Positions 8,406-17,515 of a DNA stretch of 64,000 nt are shown here, piece after piece. A program made the position numbers and the translations under genes. The stretch is from an uncultured Bacteroidota bacterium. GTDB taxonomy: Bacteria > Bacteroidota > Bacteroidia > 2-12-FULL-35-15. The notes below the pieces were generated by a model that ran no database searches, was not told where the DNA came from, and saw only the letters and a list, made by a program, of their open reading frames with translations. The first letter of the stretch is position 1. Every line of letters begins with the position of its first letter. Location of the stretch: contig CAINDA010000035.1 of assembly GCA_903847205.1 (NCBI GenBank), positions 310,001 to 374,000 on the forward strand. Direction: 5' to 3'.

Positions 8406-9770
8406 ATGCGTTATCTATTCTCTATATTAACTACAATCATTTTTATTTTCCCTGTTAAAAGTCAGGAGGTATTGAAATTAGAAGATGTTATCAAATTAGC
8501 ACTCGAAAATAATTTCGATATTCAAATAGCAAAGAATAACGAACAGATTGCAAAAAACAGCAACAACATTGGTTTAGTAGGCGGAGGACAATCAACTGGC
8601 GGTACTGTTAGCGGTGGTTCTACAGGTATGCTGCCGCAAATTTCTATATCTGCAGGCAGCCCTCAAAACCCTTTAGGCATCGGGCAGACAATAACTACAT
8701 TAAAATATTCAAACCCTGCATCAGATATTACAGGTCAAAAACTTACTTCCACCAGCTATGCACCATCTATTGTAGGTACATGGTATTTTTTTGACGGACT
8801 AAAAATGTTTGCTACAAAAAATAAATTAAACAGGGCCGAAGAATTGAGTAACCTGCTTTATCGTGAAACTGTTGAAAACACCTTGCTTACAGCACTTACC
8901 AGCTATTTTCAAATGATCAGTATTGAGCAGTTTATTAAATCATTAAAAATTTCCCTGCTTTTGAGCGATGAACAAAAAAAGCTGGCTGATCAAAAATTAC
9001 AATCTGGATCAGGCTCCAAAGTAGATGTTTTGCAGACGCAGATTGATTATAATAATATACGCGTTCAAATTGTACAGCAGCAAAATTTATTAAACGAACA
9101 ACGGATTAATTTGAACGGAATTTTAAAACGCCAGCCTGATAAGAACTTTAGCGTTCCTGATACCATCATTATTGAAACCAAACCTGAATATGCAAAGGCC
9201 TTATCTGCCGCTGCTGATAATAATAATACTATTTTAGCAAGTAAAAAAAGCATTCAAATAGATGAACTTGGCTTAAAAGAATTCAGAGCAAATCGTTTCC
9301 CTAAAATCGGCGTCACCGGAAATTATTCTTTTCAGCGTACCTCAAATGATATTGGCTTTCAGCGGCTCAATCAAAATTATGGTTATAACGCAGGCTTTAT
9401 TTTTTCTTGGACATTACTTAATAATCTGACTACAAATACAGCCATAAAAAATCAAACAGTGCAGTTAGAATCAGATAATATACGTTTAGAAGCAGCAACA
9501 ATGCTCGCCAATACAAATCTTTATAAATCCTTTTTAAGTTTCCAAAATAATTTGAGCATTATGGAAATTGAAAAACAGAGTGTGGCAATGGCAAACGAAA
9601 ACCTGCACATTGCATCTGAGCGATTTAAACAGGGAGCTTCAAATTATATTGAATACCGCACTGTTGAACAAAGTTATGAAGAGGCACAGTTTCGTTTGTC
9701 TCAGGCTGCTTATAATACCAAAGTAAGCGAGTTAAATTATTTGAAGGAGCAGGGCTTGTTAGTTCACTAA
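8406..9770 (+). CDS. TolC-family outer membrane efflux channel
   Basis: This 454-residue protein has a signal peptide (about 1-19, ending KSQ) and two TolC-type halves with long amphipathic helices: the first starts KLEDVIKLALENNFDIQIAK, and the C-terminal half carries ASERFKQGASNYIEYRTVEQ. A Gly/Ser-rich insertion (residues about 55-100, GLVGGGQSTGGTVSGGSTG) sits in the first beta/loop region and is longer than in E. coli TolC; similar inserts occur in Bacteroidota channels. Its start lies one base after the pump stop codon, so translation is probably coupled. It completes the tripartite pump. Confidence 0.92.
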   Translation: MRYLFSILTTIIFIFPVKSQEVLKLEDVIKLALENNFDIQIAKNNEQIAKNSNNIGLVGGGQSTGGTVSGGSTGMLPQISISAGSPQNPLGIGQTITTLKYSNPASDITGQKLTSTSYAPSIVGTWYFFDGLKMFATKNKLNRAEELSNLLYRETVENTLLTALTSYFQMISIEQFIKSLKISLLLSDEQKKLADQKLQSGSGSKVDVLQTQIDYNNIRVQIVQQQNLLNEQRINLNGILKRQPDKNFSVPDTIIIETKPEYAKALSAAADNNNTILASKKSIQIDELGLKEFRANRFPKIGVTGNYSFQRTSNDIGFQRLNQNYGYNAGFIFSWTLLNNLTTNTAIKNQTVQLESDNIRLEAATMLANTNLYKSFLSFQNNLSIMEIEKQSVAMANENLHIASERFKQGASNYIEYRTVEQSYEEAQFRLSQAAYNTKVSELNYLKEQGLLVH

Positions 9771-9993
9771 AAATTCTGCTTCAAAACATTTATTAGATAT
9801 AATTATTGCATTTCAATCTTCTCTTTTCACATCCCGAACGATTGCTCTTGAAGAGATGATATTTTAGTAATTAGAAAAAATTCACTTGTTTATCGCCCAC
9901 CCTAACGTTTAACACCTTAGTGTTTATATCTAAATTTTTTCTAAACTGGAACGCGCCAGATTATTTTTACTTTTGATAATATTTGAAAATAAA

Positions 9994-11772
9994 ATGAGCA
10001 GCTTCCCCAAACTATACGAATCATTCACTAACTGGCTGAGTAAAAAATTTACTCCAAGGCAGGTTCTTGTTTTTTCAAGTATATTCGTAGGAGTCACTGC
10101 AGGTCTCGCTGCTGTTGTCTTAAAAACCTTAGTCCATTATATTCATCTTGCCATAACAGAGGATCATCATATTAAATATCAATATATTCTTTACTTAGTT
10201 TTTCCATCCATCGGAATTTTGCTTGCAGCTTGGTTTGTACAAAAACATCTCAAAGGAAAGTTAGGAAGAGGAACTGCCAATATCCTTCACGCAATTGCCA
10301 AAAAATCAAGTTTTTTACCGAAGGATCAAATGTATTCACATATCGTTACAAGTGCGCTCACCGTCGGTTTTGGAGGTTCTGCCGGTTTGGAGTCACCTAT
10401 CGTAGTAACAGGTTCGGCGATAGGATCCAATTACGGAAAAACACACCACATCAATTACAAAGACCGCACTCTCCTGCTTGCCTGCGGTGCAGCAGCGGGA
10501 ATTGCGGCTGCATTTAATTCACCTATTGCCGGAGTATTATTTGCATTGGAAGTTTTGCTTGTTGATATTTCTATCTCAGCTTTTATACCGCTGATAATCG
10601 CTGCTGCAAGCGGGGCGCTTCTTTCCAAAATTATTCTGCAGGAAGATATTTTGTTTTCCTTCAAACTGAGGCAGCCATTCGATTATCACAATGTATTTTA
10701 CTACATTATTCTTGGTTTTCTGGCTGGTTTTGTTTCTCTTTATTACGCCCGCATATATCTGAAAATTGAATCGGCTCTTAAACCGAAAAAAATAAATCCT
10801 TATCGTAAAGCCCTGCTGGGAGGCATTGTACTTGCGGTACTGATTTTATTTTTTCCTTCACTTTTCGGAGAAGGCTACGACAGCATTAAATCACTTGCTG
10901 AATTGAATCCTGAAAAACTTTTTGAACACAGCATCCTTGCTTCTTTCGTGCCTTATAAATGGCTTGTTATTTTATTTATTGTACTTACAATGTTTTTCAA
11001 AACCGTTGCAGCCGCCTTCACCATTGGCAGCGGGGGGAATGGAGGGAATTTTGCTCCATCGCTTTTTGTCGGGGCCTATCTTGGTTTTGCATTTGCATCT
11101 ATTATTAATTTGCTTGGCATCTCAGAAGCGCCGGTAAGTAACTTTACAATAGTGGCAATGGCCGGAATTTTAAGCGGGGTATTTCATGCACCTTTAACTG
11201 CAATATTTTTAATCGCTGAAATTACAGGAGGCTATGAATTAATGATTCCGCTGATGATTGTTTCAGCCATCAGTTACACACTTGTAAAATATTTTGAGCC
11301 TTATTCAATGGATACAAAACGTCTTGCAAAAAAAGGAAAAGTTTTTACTTCCGATAAAGACAAAAATATACTTACTTCATTAAAGACTTCAAAAATTATT
11401 GAAACAGATTTTCAAATTATTTCGCCTGAGGCAACCCTGGGAGATTTAGTAAATCTAGTTGCCCGTTCTAAGCGAAATATTTTCCCGGTAGTGGCCGATG
11501 AAATGCTTGTAGGGATCATTTTACTTGATAATATCAGGGAAATTATGTTCAAACATGAAATGTATAATTCAGTTTATGTAAAAGAATTAATGCGGCCTCC
11601 GCCTGCATACATTTCAGCTGAAGAAGATATGAAATCAGTAATGAAAAAATTTGACGAAACCGGCGCGTGGAATCTCCCCGTATTGAAGGAAGGAAAATAT
11701 ATTGGCTTTATTTCTAAGTCCAGCATTTTTGTGCAATACCGAAGCAGATTGATTAAAACGGCCAGCGAGTAA
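9994..11772 (+). CDS. ClC-family chloride channel/transporter with CBS pair
   Basis: I choose the ATG at 9994 (592 residues); a TTG lies seven codons earlier. The first 430 residues carry the helices of the ClC fold. The gating-glutamate segment reads GGSAGLESPIVV (canonical GxxGxEGP with Ser for the last Gly). The second selectivity loop reads GSGGNGGNFAPSLFVGAYLG. The first loop reads GRGTANIL in place of GSGIP. Two CBS domains follow (about 465-590) and probably bind nucleotides to gate the pore. Family members are Cl- channels or Cl-/H+ exchangers. The gene stands alone between operons. Confidence 0.92.
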   Translation: MSSFPKLYESFTNWLSKKFTPRQVLVFSSIFVGVTAGLAAVVLKTLVHYIHLAITEDHHIKYQYILYLVFPSIGILLAAWFVQKHLKGKLGRGTANILHAIAKKSSFLPKDQMYSHIVTSALTVGFGGSAGLESPIVVTGSAIGSNYGKTHHINYKDRTLLLACGAAAGIAAAFNSPIAGVLFALEVLLVDISISAFIPLIIAAASGALLSKIILQEDILFSFKLRQPFDYHNVFYYIILGFLAGFVSLYYARIYLKIESALKPKKINPYRKALLGGIVLAVLILFFPSLFGEGYDSIKSLAELNPEKLFEHSILASFVPYKWLVILFIVLTMFFKTVAAAFTIGSGGNGGNFAPSLFVGAYLGFAFASIINLLGISEAPVSNFTIVAMAGILSGVFHAPLTAIFLIAEITGGYELMIPLMIVSAISYTLVKYFEPYSMDTKRLAKKGKVFTSDKDKNILTSLKTSKIIETDFQIISPEATLGDLVNLVARSKRNIFPVVADEMLVGIILLDNIREIMFKHEMYNSVYVKELMRPPPAYISAEEDMKSVMKKFDETGAWNLPVLKEGKYIGFISKSSIFVQYRSRLIKTASE

Positions 11773-11974
11773 TTGTATCGATTTCATCCTCCCCTTAAAT
11801 CAACTCCTTGATACTTTTATTTTTTACAATTCTATATCTTTTCAATAAATAATATTAAGTAAGACGTCCTGTTTTCAAGCGTTTTAAAATAAAAACAAAA
11901 AATAATTATTTCTTCTTATGGAATTTTAAATTTCACTGCATCTCATAGGCAGACACACATAAATAACTAAAGCC

Positions 11975-14900
11975 ATGAGAACTTCAAAAACAAAAAAATT
12001 ACTGCCCGCAGCAGCCATAAGTATTGCACTATTGGCATTGACAGCCTGGATTGCTCCAGGTAATTTTTACCAGCTGGCAATGGATAATGATTTTATCCAT
12101 TCAATCAAAAACAAATTATCAGCTTATAATGAGCAGATCCCTGAAGACAGGGTGTATGTTCAATTCGATAAGCCGTTTTATGAACCGGGAGAAACAATCT
12201 GGTTTGCCGCTTATGCGAGAGAAGGCATGTCGCTTAAACCTTCTCAAAAAAGCGACATTATTCACGTCGAATTTTTAAATCCAAAAGGCACAGTTGAAAA
12301 AAGTTTAAACCTTATTGCAAAAAACGGTGTTGCTGCCGGCGATTTTGCTTTGGAAACGGAGGCCCTTGGCGGAATGTATAAAGTAAGGGCATATACAAAC
12401 TGGATGAAAAACGAAAATGTAAACAATGCATTCGAAAAAGATATTCAGGTGCAGGATATAGTTCTTCCCAATTTAAAAATGAAATTAGATTTTGAGAAAA
12501 AAGCATTTGGTGCCGGCGATGAAGTAATTGCCAAATTAGAATTGAATACCAATGAAAACAAGCCTCTTAGCGGCTATAAAATAAAATTTACAGCCAGTCT
12601 CGATGGTCAGAAAATCACAGAAAGGGCTGAGATCACCGATGAAGAAGGAACAAAATTTATAAAGTTTAAACTCCCTGCAAAGCTTGCCAGCAATGATGGT
12701 CTGCTCAACGTAATGATAGATTACAATGGCAGCACAGAAAGTATTTCACGTTCCATTCCGATTATTTTAAATAAAATTAAGTTCCAACTTTTCCCCGAAG
12801 GAGGCGATTTAGTAAATGGTTTGGAAAGTAATGTAGCTTTCCGCGCCTTAAATGAATTTGATAAACCTGCCGATGTTGAAGGTATTGTTGTAAATGACAA
12901 AGGAACTGAAAGAGCTTCATTCAGCAGTTATCACATGGGTATGGGAGCATTTGCATTTACTCCTCAGGACGGCGAAAAATGCTTTGTAAAAATAACGAAA
13001 CCTGAAGGCATTAAAGAAACGTTCGAACTTCCTAAAGCATTGCCGCGCGGTTATGTAATGAATATTGATAATTCAAAAAGCGGAGACATCACTGCCAATA
13101 TTAATACTACTGAAACGGAAGAATTATCATTAGTTGCACAGGTTCGCGGGAAAATTTATTATTCATCTGCCGTAAATGCAAAAAAGGGACTAAACAAAAT
13201 TGCTTTCCCTACAAGCGGCTTTCCAATTGGAACAGCACAGCTCACTTTATTTGATTCGAAGGGTATTCCGCGTGCAGAACGCCTGACCTTTGTAAATAAA
13301 AATAAGCAGTTAAGTGTTTCGGTAGAAACAGATAAAGAAAAATATCTGCCGAGAGAAAAAGTAAAAATGACTTTAAGCGTAAAAGATGAGCGCGGAATGC
13401 CAATGCCGGCAAACCTTTCAATGGCAGTGGTAAACGATCAGCTGCTTTCATTTGCGGATGACAAATCAGGAAATATTTTATCACAGCTATTATTACAGCA
13501 GGATATAAAAGATAAAGTAGAGGAGCCTGCATTTTATTTTAATGCAAAGGAGCCAAAGGCTGATTTAGCATTAGATTATTTATTGATGACTTCAGGCTGG
13601 AGACGTTTTACATGGGAAAAAATAATGGACGACAATTCACAGCAGGCAGCTTACCAAGGCGAAAAAGCAATTATCGCAGGTACTGTGCTGGATGCTTCAA
13701 CAGGCAAGCCTTTGGTAAATGCCGGAATCAAAATTAATAATGGCGCAGCATATCAAACCGATGAAAACGGGAAATTTATTTTCAACAAATTGGATTTAAG
13801 CAGCCCCGTTAATCTTGCATTTTCACAGGCAAATTATACTGCAATGCAGCAGCCCGTTTATGATTACGGACAAAACCAAGTCTATTATTTATACCCCGTA
13901 AATTACAATAACTACAGGTATAATAATAACAGACCGATGGCTCAAAGAAATGTTGAAATGGATGAAATGGCTGCCCCCATGGCCGCAAATGAAGGTGCTG
14001 GAGCGGTAATGAAAATGGAGGAAGAAAGAGCAGAACCCATTGCCAGGCACATGATGCCGGCGCAGGCAAGGAAAGAAAACAATAAAAAAGGGAGGGCCGA
14101 AGGTTTCGCAGCAGTTAGAGAGAAAGCTGTTTTCGCACCGCCTGCACCACCTGCAACGCCAAAGGATGAAAAAGCAAAGGAGCAAATAATGAACAAAAAT
14201 ATAAATGCAGCAGCATCAAAAGTGGCTGATTTTAGAGCAGACCGATTTGGAATGGCAGGAAAAGATTTAGATGATAAGGCACAGCATGTAAACGCTAATC
14301 TTTATTACCGCTCTCGTCAGTTTGCTGCCCCGGTTTATGACAAACAGGAAGTTGTTGAAACAAGAACTGATTTTCGCAATACCATTTACTGGAATCCGAA
14401 TGTTGAAGTGGATAGAAGCGGATCAAAAACAATTGAGTTTTATGCATCTGATGATATTACCTCATTTCGTACAACGGTTGAAGGCATCGGCACAGACGGC
14501 TCAATCGGAAGAATAGAAAAAAACTTTTTTTCGCAATTACCTTTTGCAATGACAGCAAAAATTCCTGTTGAAGCAGCTACAGAAGATAAAGTTTCTATTC
14601 CGGTTACCTTAAAAAACAATACTGACAAGCCTTTAGGCGGCATGCTTACTGTTATTTCTCCTGATGGATTAAAATCACTTGTAGAAATACCGGGTGTGCA
14701 GACTATTATGCCCGGCAAAGCAAAAACAATTTATCTGGATTACCAGGTACTTGATAAAATCGGAACAGGTGAATTTACAATCAGCTTTAAATCCTGCGGT
14801 TTAGGTGATGCTTTCACACAGAAAATAAAAATTGCTCCAAAAGGATTCCCAGTCAACAGCTCGTTCTCAGGACAGGAGATTGAAAAAGAATTTTCTTTCG

Positions 14901-16435
14901 ATATGAGCAGTGTTGTAAATGGCTCTTTAAAAGCATCGTTCACAGCATTCCCAAATGTAGTGAGTGATTTAATGAAAGGTGTAGAAGGTATTTTACGCGA
15001 GCCTTACGGATGTTTTGAGCAGACCTCAATGAGCTCATATCCGAATGCAATGGTTTTGGATTATTTAAAATCAACTGACAGTAAAGATGATAAAACAGTT
15101 TCACGTGCAGAAGACTTATTAGACAAAGGCTACAAACGTTTAATTACTTTTGAAACCAAAGATAAAGGGTATGAATGGTTTGGTTCTAATCCCGGTCATG
15201 AAGCCTTAACAGCTTATGGATTGATGCAGTTCAATGATATGAAAAAAGCAGGCGAAAAAGTAGATCAAAAAATGGTTGACCGCACTGCTGGATGGCTGAT
15301 GACTAAGAAAGACGGACAGGGAGGATTCAAAAGAAATGCAGAAGCACTGGATAATTTCGGAAGAGCAAAAAAAGAAATTACTGATGCCTACATTGTGTAT
15401 GCCTTATCGGAAGCAGGTTTCACTGATATTAAAAAAGAATTTGAATCGGCTTATGATAACGCCATGAAGAGCAAAGATCCGTATATGCTTGGATTAGCAG
15501 CATGCGCAGCAAGTAATTTAAAAGAAACTAAAAAGGCTGCCGATTTAATGAACGTGCTGATGAACAAACAGGAAAAAAACGGAAGCTGGTTAGGAGCAGA
15601 ACATTCAATCACCTATTCTCAGGGGGCTTCGTTAACAATTGAAACTACTTCTCTTGCAGTAATGGCAATTTTAAAATCGCAGGATAATAATGCAAAAGCT
15701 TTAGCAAATGCAGTTCAGTTTATTGTCGGCTCACGCAGCGGATACGGTGAATTCGGCAACACACAGGGTACAATCCTGGCGCTGAAAGCCTTAACCGAAT
15801 ATGCAAAATTTAGCAAAAAAACCACTGAAGACGGCACAATTATAATTTTCGCAGACGGCAAAAAAGTTTCTGAAAAATCGTACAAAAGCGGAGAAAAAAA
15901 TGCAATTGTAATTGACAACATTGAACAGTTCATTACCGGTGAAGGAAAACATACGTTGAAAGTAAAATATGTCGGCGTAAAAACACCGCTGCCTTATTCA
16001 GTAGCTGTGAGCTGGAGTACTTCATTACCATCCAGTTCAAAGGAATGCGCTGTTGATTTGAAAACAAAGATGTCAGGCAAATCAGCCAGCGTCGGTGAAA
16101 CACTCCGCTTAACTGCAGTGATTACTAATAAAAAAGCAGAAGGTATCCCAAGCACTATGGCTATCATCGGAATTCCGGCAGGCTTTACTGTTCAGCCTTG
16201 GCAGTTGAAAGAATTGCAGGAGAAAAAAGTGTTCGATTATTATGAAATAAAAGGTAATAACATTGCAGTGTATTACCGCTGTATGGCTCCAAGCGCAGTG
16301 AAAGAAATCAATCTCGACTTAAAAGCAGAAATGCCAGGAGAGTTTGATGCACCAGCCTCTTCAGCTTATTTATATTATACCAACGAATTCAAAAGCTGGA
16401 GCGGAACAGATAAAATAACAATTAAAAAAATATAA
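11975..16435 (+). CDS. Alpha-2-macroglobulin-like protein with thioester motif
   Basis: This 1486-residue exported protein begins with a signal/anchor (about 8-28) and has no lipobox. Macroglobulin-type beta domains follow: residues 55-75 contain PEDRVYVQFDKPFYEPGETI, the classic MG1/MG2 opening. A carboxypeptidase-regulatory-like domain lies at about 560-610 (GTVLDASTGKPLVNAGIKI), then a low-complexity Ala/Pro/Glu/Met linker (about 650-760). The thioester motif GCFEQ is at about 1012-1016 (C1013, Q1016), followed by the alpha-alpha toroid and a receptor-binding-like C-terminus. Relatives trap proteases at the cell surface. No penicillin-binding-protein partner gene is adjacent. Confidence 0.9.
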   Translation: MRTSKTKKLLPAAAISIALLALTAWIAPGNFYQLAMDNDFIHSIKNKLSAYNEQIPEDRVYVQFDKPFYEPGETIWFAAYAREGMSLKPSQKSDIIHVEFLNPKGTVEKSLNLIAKNGVAAGDFALETEALGGMYKVRAYTNWMKNENVNNAFEKDIQVQDIVLPNLKMKLDFEKKAFGAGDEVIAKLELNTNENKPLSGYKIKFTASLDGQKITERAEITDEEGTKFIKFKLPAKLASNDGLLNVMIDYNGSTESISRSIPIILNKIKFQLFPEGGDLVNGLESNVAFRALNEFDKPADVEGIVVNDKGTERASFSSYHMGMGAFAFTPQDGEKCFVKITKPEGIKETFELPKALPRGYVMNIDNSKSGDITANINTTETEELSLVAQVRGKIYYSSAVNAKKGLNKIAFPTSGFPIGTAQLTLFDSKGIPRAERLTFVNKNKQLSVSVETDKEKYLPREKVKMTLSVKDERGMPMPANLSMAVVNDQLLSFADDKSGNILSQLLLQQDIKDKVEEPAFYFNAKEPKADLALDYLLMTSGWRRFTWEKIMDDNSQQAAYQGEKAIIAGTVLDASTGKPLVNAGIKINNGAAYQTDENGKFIFNKLDLSSPVNLAFSQANYTAMQQPVYDYGQNQVYYLYPVNYNNYRYNNNRPMAQRNVEMDEMAAPMAANEGAGAVMKMEEERAEPIARHMMPAQARKENNKKGRAEGFAAVREKAVFAPPAPPATPKDEKAKEQIMNKNINAAASKVADFRADRFGMAGKDLDDKAQHVNANLYYRSRQFAAPVYDKQEVVETRTDFRNTIYWNPNVEVDRSGSKTIEFYASDDITSFRTTVEGIGTDGSIGRIEKNFFSQLPFAMTAKIPVEAATEDKVSIPVTLKNNTDKPLGGMLTVISPDGLKSLVEIPGVQTIMPGKAKTIYLDYQVLDKIGTGEFTISFKSCGLGDAFTQKIKIAPKGFPVNSSFSGQEIEKEFSFDMSSVVNGSLKASFTAFPNVVSDLMKGVEGILREPYGCFEQTSMSSYPNAMVLDYLKSTDSKDDKTVSRAEDLLDKGYKRLITFETKDKGYEWFGSNPGHEALTAYGLMQFNDMKKAGEKVDQKMVDRTAGWLMTKKDGQGGFKRNAEALDNFGRAKKEITDAYIVYALSEAGFTDIKKEFESAYDNAMKSKDPYMLGLAACAASNLKETKKAADLMNVLMNKQEKNGSWLGAEHSITYSQGASLTIETTSLAVMAILKSQDNNAKALANAVQFIVGSRSGYGEFGNTQGTILALKALTEYAKFSKKTTEDGTIIIFADGKKVSEKSYKSGEKNAIVIDNIEQFITGEGKHTLKVKYVGVKTPLPYSVAVSWSTSLPSSSKECAVDLKTKMSGKSASVGETLRLTAVITNKKAEGIPSTMAIIGIPAGFTVQPWQLKELQEKKVFDYYEIKGNNIAVYYRCMAPSAVKEINLDLKAEMPGEFDAPASSAYLYYTNEFKSWSGTDKITIKKI

Positions 16436-16451
16436 GCTCATCAATTGCAAT

Positions 16452-16480
16452 ACCTGTCAGGTTTTAAAAACCTGACAGGT
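16452..16480. repeat. Perfect palindrome ACCTGTCAGGTTTT/AAAACCTGACAGGT
   Basis: The 29-bp palindrome lies 16 bases after the alpha-2-macroglobulin stop codon. It can fold as a strong hairpin but lacks a clear T-tract. Degenerate relatives lie at 17389-17410 and 46916-46940, so it is a small REP-like interspersed element that may also act as a transcription end. Confidence 0.75.
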
Positions 16481-16529
16481 TTAACTAAAGAAAATTTGCA
16501 AATCATTTTCCATTAAAAAATAAAAAAAA

Positions 16530-17219
16530 ATGTTTTTGAAAAATAAAAAAAACAAAGGAATCCTTTCAGCACCCCGAATAAGGGAGTTGGGAGGGTTTCT
16601 TTTTTTATTTTTATTTCTGATTCAATTTTCTGCAGCGTATGCAGATAGTGGCGATACAACTAAACAGTATGCTTTAAACGATCCAAGAAACCCCAATTGT
16701 CCATGTCATAAATATCAAAAAAAAGCGGAAGACGAATACAAAAAATTACAGAGCTTGAACAATGGGGAATCAAAAGAAAGAAGCAACTCAGAAAGCCGCC
16801 TGAAAAATAAAACTGCAGCTGTGGATAAAGCCCCGCCAAGGCATTTCGCTTCGGTTTTAAAATTTGCCGCTGTGTATGCTGATTCAGGTGATACAAGTAA
16901 ACAATATGCTTTAAATGACCCAAGAAATCCCAATTGCCCATGTCATAAAAATCAAAAAAAGGCGGAAGACGAATACAAAAAACTGCAGCATCAGAACCAT
17001 GAAAAATTAACTGAAAGTACCAGCTCAGAAAGCAGTCCTAAAAACATAACTGCTTCTGCTGATAAACCTGTAACAAGGCACATCAATAATATTTTAAAAA
17101 AATCAAAAAGAAAAAATATACTCAATTTCAGAAATAATTTCAAACGTTTATTTCATCGGAAAAATTCAAAACAAAAAAAATTCAAAATCAATTACGACAA
17201 TTGTTTTCGATGGAAATAA
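16530..17219 (+). CDS. Exported protein made of two 79-residue repeats with Cys-Pro-Cys-His motif
   Basis: This 229-residue protein has a signal peptide (about 1-38). Two tandem copies of a 79-residue module follow (16626-16862 and 16863-17099). Each begins F-S/A-A-A/V-YADSGDT and carries the invariant block QYALNDPRNPNCPCHK and the helix QKKAEDEYKKLQ. The conserved CPCH could bind metal or form disulfides. The tail (about 190-229) is strongly basic. The first module starts inside the presumed signal-peptide end, as does the second relative to its upstream sequence, so the duplication copied the pre-protein boundary. I recall the DPRNPNCPCHK block from other Bacteroidota hypothetical proteins, but no function. 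Confidence 0.65.
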   Translation: MFLKNKKNKGILSAPRIRELGGFLFLFLFLIQFSAAYADSGDTTKQYALNDPRNPNCPCHKYQKKAEDEYKKLQSLNNGESKERSNSESRLKNKTAAVDKAPPRHFASVLKFAAVYADSGDTSKQYALNDPRNPNCPCHKNQKKAEDEYKKLQHQNHEKLTESTSSESSPKNITASADKPVTRHINNILKKSKRKNILNFRNNFKRLFHRKNSKQKKFKINYDNCFRWK

Positions 17220-17388
17220 AAATTGCCAATTCAAACATGGTGCATCAATTTACCTCCTCACTATTTCTCTCTTACTCTGTCGAAACGGTTTATACGCAGT
17301 CATTTTAAATCATTAGCGATAAGCTTCTAAGCGGATTTATCCAAAAGCTCCCCTGCCGAATAACCCATTTATTCTTTGTCATAGCGAG

Positions 17389-17410
17389 ACCTGCTAGGTT
17401 TTTAAAACAG
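17389..17410. repeat. Degenerate copy of the ACCTGNNAGGTTTTTAAAAC element
   Basis: ACCTGCTAGGTTTTTAAAAC matches the left arm and centre of the palindrome at 16452; the right arm has decayed to AGT. It lies in the 296-base gap before the ABC-F gene, where otherwise only a promoter is visible. Confidence 0.55.
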
Positions 17411-17482
17411 TACACGTCTATACATCGATTTTTTTTCGCAGCCCCATCAGCAGGTATCAAGTATTAGAGCCCGAAATTTGAT

Positions 17483-17490
17483 TACCTTTG
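17483..17490 (+). promoter_or_regulatory. Minus-7 box TACCTTTG of the ABC-F gene
   Basis: TACCTTTG fits TAnnTTTG and lies 25 bases before the ATG at 17516, giving an expected leader of roughly 20 bases. Confidence 0.5.
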
Positions 17491-17515
17491 CAAACTTAAT
17501 TTTTTAAAAAACAAG

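Noticed and set aside
9973-9993. TTG start for the ClC protein
   Set aside because: The ATG at 9994 is the better start; the extra seven residues are not protein-like for the family.
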